Below, in pieces: positions 1 through 7,483 of a stretch of 64,000 bases of DNA. The stretch comes from Saccharothrix algeriensis (GTDB lineage: Bacteria; Actinomycetota; Actinomycetes; Mycobacteriales; Pseudonocardiaceae). Location of the stretch: positions 6,482,001 to 6,546,000 of the forward strand of contig NZ_JAFBCL010000001.1 of the NCBI RefSeq assembly GCF_016907655.1. Reading direction: 5' to 3'. Position numbers and translations under genes: made by a program. Each line of letters starts with the position of its first letter. The first letter of the stretch is position 1. The notes under the pieces are model-generated. The model saw nothing but the letters and a program-made list of their open reading frames with translations, did not search any database and had not been told where the DNA came from.

Positions 1-172
1 GCAGGCGGATGTCCATCAGGACCACGTCCGGCTTCTCCCGGCGGCACAGGGCCACGGCGTGCTCGCCGTCGCCGGCCGCGCCGACGACCGCCATGTCGGG
101 CTGCCTGTCCAGCAGCGCGCCGAACCCCTCCCGGACCATCGCCTGGTCGTCCACGACGACAACCCGGATCAT
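1..172 (-). CDS. Response regulator, NarL/LuxR type, N-terminal fragment (runs off window start)
   Basis: The first 57 codons are visible, reading MIRVVVVDDQAMVREGFGAL at the start. The paired aspartates near residues 8-9 and the MDIRL stretch near residue 53 are the acidic pocket and phospho-acceptor aspartate region of a NarL-type receiver domain; the DNA-binding half lies outside the window. The ATG overlaps the stop of the upstream histidine kinase gene (ATGA), so the two are translationally coupled and form a classical two-component pair. Regulated genes cannot be inferred. Confidence 0.88.
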   Translation of the reverse strand, partial: MIRVVVVDDQAMVREGFGALLDRQPDMAVVGAAGDGEHAVALCRREKPDVVLMDIRL

Positions 173-1440
173 GCGCCCCCTCCGCGGTCGGGGATCACCG
201 CGTCGACGACGAAGTGACCGGCCCCGTCGGGCCCCGCCGCGAACCTACCGCCCAGCAGGTCCACCCGTTCCCGCATCCCCGAGATGCCCTGCCCCGGCGC
301 GCCCGCGCCGCCGCGCAGCCGGTTGCGCACGCGGACCCGCACCGCGTCGCCGTCGCGGGTCACGCTCACGTGCAGCGGCTCGCCGGCGGCGTGCTTCAGC
401 GCGTTGCTCAGGCTCTCCTGCACGATGCGGTAGACCGACAGCGCCCGCGGCGGCTCCAGCCGGCGCAGCCGGGCGTCGAACTCGAAGTCCACCGGCGTGC
501 CGACCCGGCGGACCGACTCCACCAGCGCCGCGACCTGCTCGGGCGTCGGCCGCGGGTCGCGCTCGGCCGCCTCGTCGCCGCGCAGCGCGCCGAGCAGGCC
601 GCGCATCTCGTCCAGCGCCAGCCGCGCCTTGTCGGCCAGTTCGCGGAACTGCTCGGCCACCGGCGGCGGCAGGCCGTCGAGCCGGTACGGCGCGGTCTCG
701 GCCTGCACGGCCAGCACGGACATGTGGTGCGCCACCACGTCGTGCAGCTCGCGGGCGATCCTGGTGCGCTCCTCCCGCGCGGCCGGCGCCCGCGCGATCT
801 CCTCCCGCGCGGCCCGCGACCCGCCGAGCAGCACGGCCGTCACCACGGCCAGGACCAGCACCTCCGGCCTGCCCACCCCGGTCGGCAGCGCCGCGGCGAG
901 GGTCGCCGCCGCGACGGCCGCCGCCACCGACCGGCTCCGGGTGAGCCCCACCCCGTAGAGCACGGCGAGCAGGGCGAACTGCCCCGGCGTGAACAGGCTC
1001 CCGGTGGAGGTCCCGACCGCCCGCTCGATCAGGTGCGCGCCGCCGCAGGCCACCAGCAGCGCCGCCCACGCCACCACCGGGCGCCGCCGCCACCACAGCA
1101 CCGGGGCGCTCTGGCTCGCGGCCAGGGCGAGACCCGCCGCGACCCGGCCCGCCGCGGGCCAGCCGTCGGGCAGGACGCGGAACGCGAACGCCCACGCGGC
1201 CAGGGCGAACAGCAGCGCCGCGGCGACCGGCGCGCCGAGCCCGGCGCGCCGGCCCCCGGACCGCCCGCCGAATCCGCTGCCGCGCCGGCCCTCGAACCGA
1301 CCGCCGCGCAGGCGCGCCGGCCGACCGCCGCGCAGGTCGCTGACCCGGTGTCGTCGCATCCGCCCCGCCCGCCCCCTCTGAGGCCGGGGCACATCCTCCC
1401 GCACCAGCCGCGCCACCGTCAGGCCGGCCGGCGGGCGCAC
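169..1440 (-). CDS. Two-component sensor histidine kinase (HisKA_3/NarX-type)
   Basis: A 423-residue membrane kinase. An Arg/Gly-rich N-terminus is followed by hydrophobic segments between about residues 70 and 205, then the HisKA_3 dimerisation and phospho-acceptor motif ARELHDVVAHHM with His233, and a HATPase_c domain with N-box SNALKH (Asn346) and G-box GQGISGM (383-389). No separate extracellular sensor domain is evident, so it probably senses through its membrane part. The GTG start at 1440 has GAGG about 8 nt upstream; an internal ATG at 1359 is an alternative. The stop overlaps the response regulator start, so the pair is co-transcribed. Signal and targets are unknown. Confidence 0.9.
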   Translation of the reverse strand: MRPPAGLTVARLVREDVPRPQRGRAGRMRRHRVSDLRGGRPARLRGGRFEGRRGSGFGGRSGGRRAGLGAPVAAALLFALAAWAFAFRVLPDGWPAAGRVAAGLALAASQSAPVLWWRRRPVVAWAALLVACGGAHLIERAVGTSTGSLFTPGQFALLAVLYGVGLTRSRSVAAAVAAATLAAALPTGVGRPEVLVLAVVTAVLLGGSRAAREEIARAPAAREERTRIARELHDVVAHHMSVLAVQAETAPYRLDGLPPPVAEQFRELADKARLALDEMRGLLGALRGDEAAERDPRPTPEQVAALVESVRRVGTPVDFEFDARLRRLEPPRALSVYRIVQESLSNALKHAAGEPLHVSVTRDGDAVRVRVRNRLRGGAGAPGQGISGMRERVDLLGGRFAAGPDGAGHFVVDAVIPDRGGGA

Positions 1441-1952
1441 CGGGGCAACCTCGCACGGTCACGGTCACGGGTCACGGTCGCGGGTCACGGGTCGCGCGGG
1501 TGGCGGGTCGCGCGGGTCGCGTGCTCAGGGCTGCCCCGCCCGGCGGGCGGGCATCCCGGTCCACGTCACGACGGCGGCGAACACCGCGCACATCCCGCAG
1601 AGGGCGCCGGCGCGGCGGGTCGCCGGAAGTGCCCGGGGCGGGGTAGCGGCGTCGGCGACCCTTCCCGGTGGCCGGGCGCGCCCTGCCGGGAGGCGCGCGC
1701 CGGCTCGGACCGGTTCCGCCCGCCTGCCCAGGAGTTGTCCGCGCGCCACGTCACCGAGCAGAGCCAGGGCGGGGTAGCTCTGCGGAGCTACACCACCCGC
1801 GACCGTCCCCCGTGGGTGCTCCCGGCGGATCCGCCTGTCGGAGGACGTGTCGCCCGCCGCGCCTGCGTAGGTTTTCCCCGGCCGGGTTCTCGGCCGACAC
1901 CCCTTCCCGAAACGCCCCCCACCCGACCCGACTCCGGAAGCAGGACACCCCG
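1441..1952. other. 512-bp gene-free divergent region with G/C-rich repeats and a hairpin
   Basis: This lies between the histidine kinase (minus) and the FkbM methyltransferase (plus) and should contain both promoters. I see simple GGTCACG/GGTCGCG repeats (1454-1522) and a perfect hairpin GTAGCTC-TGCG-GAGCTAC at 1774-1791 about 160 bp before the methyltransferase. Short ORFs here have no convincing RBS or domain. No promoter element could be assigned with confidence. Confidence 0.5.
1454..1522. repeat. Degenerate GGTCACG/GGTCGCG tandem repeat
   Basis: Seven-base units GGTCACG and GGTCGCG are repeated with slippage variants over about 70 bp just upstream of the histidine kinase start. Non-coding; no function assigned. 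Confidence 0.6.
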
Positions 1953-2747
1953 ATGCCGCTCGTCCCGACGCCCCGCCGCGTGCTGCCCCGACTGCGCGAC
2001 CGGGTGGTGAGCGACGCCGTCCGCGGCCTCGCCCGCGCCGGCCGGTGGGTCGAGCCGGAGCTGCGCGGCCTGCGCGGGCTGGTCCGGCGCGGCGACGTCT
2101 GCCTGGACGTCGGCGCGGCGCTGGGCCTCTACACCGCGGAGCTGTCCCGGCTGGTCGGCCCGACCGGCGTCGTGCACAGCGCCGAGCCGCTGCCGTTCGC
2201 GCACGTCGCGCCCTCGCGGCTGCTGGGCCTGCGGTCCCTGCCCAACGTGCGGTGGCACCGGCTCGCCCTGGCCGCGCGCAGCGGCCCGCTGACCATGAGC
2301 GTGCCGCTGCGCAACGGCCGGTTCGTCACCGGGCGGTCCTTCCTCACCGCGGGCGCGGACGGCCTGGGCTCGAACGCGGAGTTCGAGGACCAGGCCGAGG
2401 TCTTGGTGGAGGCCCTGACCCTGGACGGGTTCTGCGACCGGTTCGGCGTCGACCGCGTCGACTTCGTCAAGGCCGACGTGGAGGGCGCCGAGTTCGACGT
2501 GCTGCTCGGCGGCTCCCGCCTGCTGGAGCGCTGCGCCCCGACGCTCCTGCTGGAGGTCGAGGAACGCCACCTGGGCCGGTTCCACCGCTCGCCGGGGACC
2601 GTCCGGGACTGGCTCGCCGAGCGCGGCTACCGCATGTGGGCCTGGGGCGGCTCGGCCTGGCGGGAAACCCGCGAGGTGGTCGGCAGCCGGCGGAACTACC
2701 TGTTCAGCCGGGGCGTGCCCGGTCGGCGCCCGCAGGGCCGCGGGTGA
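1953..2747 (+). CDS. FkbM-family SAM-dependent methyltransferase
   Basis: A 264-residue protein with an N-terminal helical stretch, the SAM-binding motif I VCLDVGAALGLYTAEL near residue 50, and the FkbM signature FVKADVEGAEFDVLLGG near residues 170-187, where the acidic D-V-E-G-A-E is typical. FkbM enzymes O-methylate sugars, polyketide hydroxyls or other small molecules; the substrate cannot be read from the sequence and there is no biosynthetic cluster around it. ATG 1953 was chosen because GGAAG lies about 12 nt upstream and the upstream in-frame extension is low-complexity. It is monocistronic or loosely followed by the hydrolase 43 bp downstream. Confidence 0.82.
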   Translation: MPLVPTPRRVLPRLRDRVVSDAVRGLARAGRWVEPELRGLRGLVRRGDVCLDVGAALGLYTAELSRLVGPTGVVHSAEPLPFAHVAPSRLLGLRSLPNVRWHRLALAARSGPLTMSVPLRNGRFVTGRSFLTAGADGLGSNAEFEDQAEVLVEALTLDGFCDRFGVDRVDFVKADVEGAEFDVLLGGSRLLERCAPTLLLEVEERHLGRFHRSPGTVRDWLAERGYRMWAWGGSAWRETREVVGSRRNYLFSRGVPGRRPQGRG

Positions 2748-2790
2748 GCCGGTGTACCGTCGTGCCGGTTGATCGACTTCGGGGGGTGCC

Positions 2791-3648
2791 GTGGCGGAGC
2801 GCATCGTGCGGGCGGGGACGGTCCGGCTGTGGAGCGAGGACCGGGGAGAGCCGGGCGCGGCGCCGGTCCTGCTGGTCATGGGAGCCGGCGCCGCGGCGCC
2901 CGGCTGGCCGGACGAATTCGTCGAGCTGCTGGTCGAGGGCGGGTGCCGGGTCATCCGGTACGACCACCGCGACACCGGCAGGTCCACGGCGGTCCCCGCG
3001 GCGGAAGCCGACTACGACTTGGGCGACCTCGCCCGGGACGCCGTGGCGGTGCTCGACGCCCACGGCGTCGACCGGGCGCACGTGGTGGGCATGTCGATGG
3101 GCGGGCTCATCGGCCAGCTGCTGGCCGTCGACCACGCCGACCGCCTGCGCTCCCTGACGCTCACCCACACCGGGGCGCTGGACATGGGCACCACGGACGA
3201 GAACCCGGCGGTCGGCCCCGAACGCCTCACGCGGGTGATCGCCCTGGCCGAACCGGGCGCCACCGAGGAAGCCGAGCTGGAGCGCCGCGTCGCGCTGTGG
3301 CGGGAGCTGCACGGCGACGCGCTGCCGTTCGACCCGGCGGAGTACCTGCGGCTGGAGCGGCGCGTCATCGCGCACGCCGGCACGTTCCTGCCGTCCACCG
3401 GGCACATCCGGCTGGCGTCCACCCCGCTGCCGCGCGGAGCGGACGACCTGCGCACGGCGACCACGCCCACGCTGGTCGTCCAGGGCGGGCAGGACCCGTT
3501 CTTCCCGCTGGGCCACGGCCGCCACCTGGCCGGGCTGCTGCCCGACGCGCGGCTGCTGGAGATCCCCGAGCTGGGCCACGCCCTGCCGGCCGTCGTGCAC
3601 CGCAGGGTCGCCGACGCGATCCTCGACCACCTCCGCCGCCACCCCTGA
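2791..3648 (+). CDS. Alpha/beta-fold hydrolase
   Basis: A 285-residue alpha/beta hydrolase with a complete triad: nucleophile Ser102 in GMSMGG, acid Asp235 in GGQDPFFP, and His263 in ELGHALP. The YDHRDTGRS motif near residues 57-65 is the usual oxyanion-loop region of haloperoxidase/esterase-like members. There is no signal peptide, so it is cytosolic. The GTG start at 2791 follows GGGGGG about 7 nt upstream. It resembles the aclacinomycin methylesterase/non-haem peroxidase-like branch in general architecture, but substrate is unknown. Confidence 0.87.
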   Translation: MAERIVRAGTVRLWSEDRGEPGAAPVLLVMGAGAAAPGWPDEFVELLVEGGCRVIRYDHRDTGRSTAVPAAEADYDLGDLARDAVAVLDAHGVDRAHVVGMSMGGLIGQLLAVDHADRLRSLTLTHTGALDMGTTDENPAVGPERLTRVIALAEPGATEEAELERRVALWRELHGDALPFDPAEYLRLERRVIAHAGTFLPSTGHIRLASTPLPRGADDLRTATTPTLVVQGGQDPFFPLGHGRHLAGLLPDARLLEIPELGHALPAVVHRRVADAILDHLRRHP

Positions 3649-3683
3649 CCGTCGCGGTCGGGCCGTCGTGCCCCGGACCGTCG

Positions 3684-3714
3684 TGCCCCGGACCGGCGTG
3701 CCGGTTCCGGGGCA
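3684..3714. terminator. Hairpin between convergent genes
   Basis: TGCCCCGGA-CCGGC pairs with GCCGGTTCCGGGGCA around a 2-nt loop with a single bulge. It sits between the convergent hydrolase and membrane-protein genes and is embedded in a 15-bp tandem repeat (CCGTCGTGCCCCGGA at 3663 and 3678). No U-tract, as usual for high-G+C actinomycetes. Confidence 0.6.
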
Positions 3715-3786
3715 GCGACCCCGCTGTCCCGGACGCCGCGCGGGGGTGGTTCGCGTGTCGCCCACCCCACCCACCCCGCCCAGCTC

Positions 3787-4317
3787 TCACCCGACCCCGC
3801 TCCGCCGGCGGACCCAGTGGCGGGTCGCGGGGAGCACGAGCAGGGCGAGGGCTGCTGCGGAGCCCGCGAAACCGAGCGGTACCGCGGCCAGGTCGGCGAT
3901 CCGGACGAACGCGGGCGTGACAGCGGGGTCGAAGTAGGCGCTCAGGTCGTCCGGGTCGAGCGCGGCGCGATCCCGCCAGCCCACCCCCGGCAGCGCGATG
4001 GCGGTGAACAGCACGTGCGGCGCCAGCACCGCGAGCGCGGTGACGTGGCCCGAGCGCCTGCCGCGCAGGAGGAGGTGGACCGCGACGCAGAGCAGGGCGG
4101 TGCTCAGGCCCGTGACGACGAGCGAGAACCCCGAGAGCCAGTCGCCGACCACCACGGCCGACGCGCTGTCGAAGGCGTCCCGCTTGGTCCTGGCGAGCGC
4201 GAAGACCTCGTCCTCGTGCTCGAACGCGTAGAAGACCGTTGTCGCGTCGAGCACGAACCCGGCCACGAGCAGGAGCACGGCGAACGGCACGGCCTTCACG
4301 GCCCGGGGCGGTGGCAT
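3787..4317 (-). CDS. Four-helix membrane protein of unknown function
   Basis: A 176-residue protein with four predicted membrane segments at about residues 9-30, 61-84, 92-110 and 142-163. A hydrophilic acidic/basic loop follows helix 1, and another containing DPDDLSAYFDP lies between helices 3 and 4. I do not recognise a named family; the layout resembles small DUF membrane proteins common in actinomycetes. ATG 4317 was chosen; an in-frame GTG three codons upstream (4326) is also possible. It converges with the hydrolase and is divergent from the CAP-domain gene. Confidence 0.65.
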   Translation of the reverse strand: MPPPRAVKAVPFAVLLLVAGFVLDATTVFYAFEHEDEVFALARTKRDAFDSASAVVVGDWLSGFSLVVTGLSTALLCVAVHLLLRGRRSGHVTALAVLAPHVLFTAIALPGVGWRDRAALDPDDLSAYFDPAVTPAFVRIADLAAVPLGFAGSAAALALLVLPATRHWVRRRSGVG

Positions 4318-4370
4318 GGTCGTCACCTTAGGCGCTCCCGGCCGGAGCCGGCCGCGGTTCGGCGGTTCGA

Positions 4371-4383
4371 GTCCACTGTGGAT
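4371..4383. repeat. Palindrome GTCCACTGTGGAT
   Basis: A near-perfect copy of the GTCCAC-T-GTGGAC palindrome also found at 16198-16212 and 50134-50146. Here it lies in the divergent region upstream of the CAP-domain gene. See the dedicated finding. Confidence 0.55.
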
Positions 4384-4557
4384 TGACGGGGAACCGGGGG
4401 ACGCGCTGCCGTCCCGGGGAACCCGCCTCGCACAGGGGCTTACCCAGAAAACAGGAACGTATTCCACGCGATACCTGACCCGGTGAAAGCATTCCCGCGT
4501 CGTTCCCCCGGCGATTCGACGGGTATCCGAACCGCACATCGGACGAGTGGAGCCATC

Positions 4558-5106
4558 ATGGAACACTATGACGAGTCGACGCGCATTCGGTCCTCCGGCA
4601 AGGGGGACCGGTCCTCCCGACGACGAGCGCTGGCGGCAGCAGCGGCGGCGGTCGCGCTGGCGGGCGCCGGGGTCGGTGTGCTCGAACAGCCGGGTGTGGC
4701 ACAGCCCTCCGACCGGACGACCGCGACGGCGGAGCGCGTCGTGGAACTGGTCAACGCCGAGCGGGCCAAGGTGGGGTGCGCGGCGGTGACCGTGGACAGC
4801 CAGGCGCAGGCCGCCGCCCAGGCCCACGCCGACGACATGGCCGCCCGCAACTACTACGACCACAACAGCCCGGAGGGCGCGGACGCCGGCGACCGCCTCA
4901 ACGCCGCCGGGTACACCTGGCAGAAGTGGGCCGAGAACATCCACAAAGGACCGTCGGCCCCCGAGCAGGCCATGCGGGACTGGATGAACAGCGACGGCCA
5001 CCGCGCCAACATCCTCGACTGCGGCCTGCACGACCTCGGTGTGGGCGTGAACTCGAGCGCCAACGGGCCGTGGTGGGTCCAGGTGTTCGCCACCAAGCGC
5101 GGCTGA
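4558..5106 (+). CDS. Secreted CAP/SCP-domain protein
   Basis: A 182-residue protein. Residues about 18-50 form an export signal with an SRRRAL stretch resembling a Tat motif and an alanine-rich core. The rest is a CAP (cysteine-rich secretory/antigen 5/PR-1) domain: VVELVNAERAK, AHADDMAARNYYDHNSPEG, AENIHKG and GHRANILDCG carry the conserved His/Glu/His signature of the cavity. Bacterial CAP proteins of this YkwD type are extracytoplasmic and of mostly unknown biochemical role. Two cysteines (in VGCAAV and LDCGL) may form a disulphide. ATG 4558 was preferred over the upstream ORF start because a purine-rich GTGGAG lies 8-9 nt before it. Confidence 0.85.
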   Translation: MEHYDESTRIRSSGKGDRSSRRRALAAAAAAVALAGAGVGVLEQPGVAQPSDRTTATAERVVELVNAERAKVGCAAVTVDSQAQAAAQAHADDMAARNYYDHNSPEGADAGDRLNAAGYTWQKWAENIHKGPSAPEQAMRDWMNSDGHRANILDCGLHDLGVGVNSSANGPWWVQVFATKRG

Positions 5107-5475
5107 CACCACGTCGTCCCCGGCGGCGCTGCCGCGAGCAGCGCCGCCGACGCCGCGTTCCGCGCCGGAACCCCCGGCGAATTCGTCCCGCGACCCGGAC
5201 CGGCCGACGATTCGGCGAACCCGAACCCGAACCCGAACCCGAACCCGGGCCGAACCCGAACCCGAGCCCCGAACAGCTTGACGACAATGGCCGGCAAAGC
5301 GATTCCGGACCTGCCACGACCAATGCGCGCAATGCGCCCGACAATGGCTGCGGGCCCGCGGGTCGTCGAAAGTGCCCGGCCGCGGGGCCGGGGCCCGCAC
5401 GACCGGTGCGGGCGCGTCGACCTCGAACGGGCGGGGCCGGTGAGTAGGTGGCGGGGACCGGGTACCCGTGGCGGC
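5107..5475. other. 369-bp intergenic region with a CCGAAC microsatellite
   Basis: Located between the CAP-domain gene and the following plus-strand gene. The only obvious structure is the hexanucleotide array at 5215-5274. An in-frame ORF extension from 5278 exists, but its composition is random and it has no RBS. No promoter identified. Confidence 0.5.
5215..5274. repeat. CCGAAC hexanucleotide tandem array
   Basis: About nine imperfect copies of CCGAAC/CGAACC, including a short interruption CCGGGC, in non-coding DNA. A slippage-prone microsatellite, about 200 bp upstream of the next start codon. Confidence 0.8.
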
Positions 5476-6009
5476 ATGATGACACGCGCGTTGTGGCAGG
5501 GCCTGGTCGCGGGAACGGCCGGGGTGCTGGTGATGACCCTGGGGGAGAAGGTGGAGCAGCGCCTGACCGGACGCCCCGACTCGCACGTCCCGGCACGGGT
5601 CCTGCAACGGCTCACCGGGATGCGGGAGCGGGCCGGGCGTCAGCCCAGGTCGGTGAACCTGGCGATGCACTACGGGCAGGGCGCCCTGCTGGGCGTGCTG
5701 CGCTCGGTCATGGCGCACGCCGGGCTGCGGGGGCCGTGGGCCTCGGCGAAGTTCGCCGTGGTCCGGCTGACCAACGACCAGATCCTGGAGAACGCGACCG
5801 GAGTCGGCGCGCCGCCGCCGACCTGGCCCCGCGGCGAGCTGGCGGTCGACCTGCTGCACAAGACCGTCTACGCCTTCGCCACCGGCCTCGTGGCCGACGC
5901 CCTGGCCGCCCGGTCCGGTCCGGGGCCGGGGCAGCGCCACGCCGCGGTGCGCCCCGGCCGCCACTCCGGCGTGGGCCCGCTGCCCCGCGGGCAGGCCGCC
6001 ACCCGGTGA
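5476..6009 (+). CDS. Conserved hypothetical membrane-associated protein
   Basis: A 177-residue protein starting MMTRALWQGLVAGTAGVLVM. The first 20 residues form one hydrophobic helix, and a second moderately hydrophobic stretch lies around YGQGALLGVLRSVMAHAG; a further one is LLHKTVYAFATGLVADAL near the C-terminus. The spacing of Gly-rich helices resembles small DUF1440-like inner-membrane proteins, but I cannot assign a family with confidence. Start chosen at the tandem ATGs; no strong SD is visible. The C-terminal tail is Pro/Gly/Arg-rich and probably disordered. Confidence 0.6.
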   Translation: MMTRALWQGLVAGTAGVLVMTLGEKVEQRLTGRPDSHVPARVLQRLTGMRERAGRQPRSVNLAMHYGQGALLGVLRSVMAHAGLRGPWASAKFAVVRLTNDQILENATGVGAPPPTWPRGELAVDLLHKTVYAFATGLVADALAARSGPGPGQRHAAVRPGRHSGVGPLPRGQAATR

Positions 6010-6183
6010 CCGGGGGCGCGGGCTCCCGCGCCCCGGTCGACGCCTCGTGACGGGCGCCGCCCGCGGTGGCGGTCACCCGCCGTGCGGTCGTCGGTCCTCG
6101 GGTGGAGTCACCGGTACCCCCGGAGGGGTGCTCTTGGCCGCCCTTCAGGGCGACGGCCGCGGACTTCGGGTTTCATACCCCCC

Positions 6184-7383
6184 GTGGGCACGAGACGAAT
6201 TTCCGCGATGACGACGGCCCTCTGCCTGGCGGTGGCCGGCCCCGCCGGCGTCCCGGTCGGCGCGGCGGTCGCCGCGCCGGAGACCTCGGAGCTGTCCCGC
6301 ACGGTGCAGCGCGACGCCGACGCGCTGCTCGCGCAGGGCGTGCCGGGCGTGCTGGTCGGCGTGGACGCGCGACGGGGCGATTTCACGGTGCGCAGCGGGC
6401 ACGGCGACCTGGACGCGAAGACGCCCGTGCCGTGGAACGCGCACTTCCGGATCGGCAGCTTCACCAAGGCGTTCGTGGCCACGACCGTGCTGCAGCTCGT
6501 GGGTGAGCGGCGACTGTCCCTTGAGGACACGGTGGACCGGTGGCTGCCCGGGGTGGTGGCGGGCAACGGCAACGACGGGCGCGCCATCACCATCCGGCAG
6601 CTGCTGCAGCACACCAGCGGGCTGCACGACTACGCGAGGGAGCTGCCGTTCCTGTCCACGCGGGAGGGCTTCCTGAAGTCCCGGTTCGACACGGTCACCG
6701 CCGCCGAGGCCGTGCGGCTGGGGGTGTCCAAGCCGCCGACGTTCGCGCCGGGCGCGGGCTGGTCGTACTCCAACACCGGTTACGCCCTGGTCGGGATGGT
6801 GATCGAGCGCGTGACCGGGCGGACGTGGCAGCAGGAGGTGACCGCGCGCGTCATCCGCCCGCTGGGCCTGGGCAACACCCACGCGCCCTACACGTCGCCC
6901 CACATCCCCGGCCCGCACGCCAAGGGCTACGACCGGTTCCCCGAGGGCGACGCGGCCGACCCGGAGTGGGGGCCGCGGGTGGACGTGACGCTGCAGAACC
7001 CGTCGTGGGGAGGCGCGGCCGGCGCGATGACCGGCACGGTGGACGACGGCAACCGGTTCCTGCGGGCGCTGCTGGGCGGGCGGGTGCTGCGGCCGGACCT
7101 GCTGGCGGAGATGAAGCGGACGGTGCGCGCGCCGCAGTTCGACGACGCCTGGCCGGGCGCGCGGTACGGCCTGGGCATCATGTGGACCCCGAACTCCTGC
7201 GGCGGGGCGTGGTCGCACGGCGGCACCATCCACGGCTACCTGACCCGCAACGGCGTGACCGACGACGGCGACCGCAGCGTGGTGGTGTCGATGAACACCC
7301 GCACCCCCGTGCCGACCGACGGCAGCCCGCCGGCGGAGAAGGACCCCTCGACCGCCCTGATCGACCACGCGCTCTGCGGCTGA
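6184..7383 (+). CDS. Secreted serine hydrolase, beta-lactamase/DD-peptidase fold
   Basis: A 399-residue exported protein of the class C beta-lactamase/D-alanyl-D-alanine carboxypeptidase superfamily. The signal peptide runs from the GTG (GTRRISAMTT then a hydrophobic core) to about AVAAP. All three active-site motifs are present: SFTK (Ser92, Lys95), YSN (195-197) and HGG (345-347). The region FAPGAGWSYSNTGYALVGMVIE is typical of R61-like enzymes. It could be a peptidoglycan carboxypeptidase, esterase or D-aminopeptidase. GTG 6184 was preferred to ATG 6208 because it supplies a charged n-region; no strong SD is visible for either. It converges with the M28 peptidase across a strong terminator. 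Confidence 0.88.
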   Translation: MGTRRISAMTTALCLAVAGPAGVPVGAAVAAPETSELSRTVQRDADALLAQGVPGVLVGVDARRGDFTVRSGHGDLDAKTPVPWNAHFRIGSFTKAFVATTVLQLVGERRLSLEDTVDRWLPGVVAGNGNDGRAITIRQLLQHTSGLHDYARELPFLSTREGFLKSRFDTVTAAEAVRLGVSKPPTFAPGAGWSYSNTGYALVGMVIERVTGRTWQQEVTARVIRPLGLGNTHAPYTSPHIPGPHAKGYDRFPEGDAADPEWGPRVDVTLQNPSWGGAAGAMTGTVDDGNRFLRALLGGRVLRPDLLAEMKRTVRAPQFDDAWPGARYGLGIMWTPNSCGGAWSHGGTIHGYLTRNGVTDDGDRSVVVSMNTRTPVPTDGSPPAEKDPSTALIDHALCG

Positions 7384-7427
7384 GCCGAGCGAGCCGAGCG
7401 AGCCGAGCAGCGGGGGACCGGGACGAG

Positions 7428-7462
7428 GGGCGGCTGCCGGCTCGGTGAGCCGGCAGCCGCCC
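7428..7462. terminator. Bidirectional terminator hairpin
   Basis: A perfect 16-bp stem (GGGCGGCTGCCGGCTC pairing with its complement) around a GGT loop, between the convergent serine hydrolase and M28 peptidase genes. Preceded by a short GAGCCGAGC tandem repeat at 7382-7408. It would serve both strands. Confidence 0.85.
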
Positions 7463-7483
7463 GTTCGGCGTCGCGCCCGGGGG

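Noticed and set aside
1525..1749. 74-codon minus-strand ORF with one hydrophobic segment upstream of the FkbM gene
   Set aside because: The hydrophobic stretch is short, there is no good RBS, and the composition is that of random high-G+C DNA.
6140..6151. GCCCTTCAGGGC palindrome upstream of the serine hydrolase as another copy of the CIS-type operator
   Set aside because: The spacer and outer bases differ from the TGCCC-N4-GGGCA sites and a 4-bp arm match is expected by chance here.
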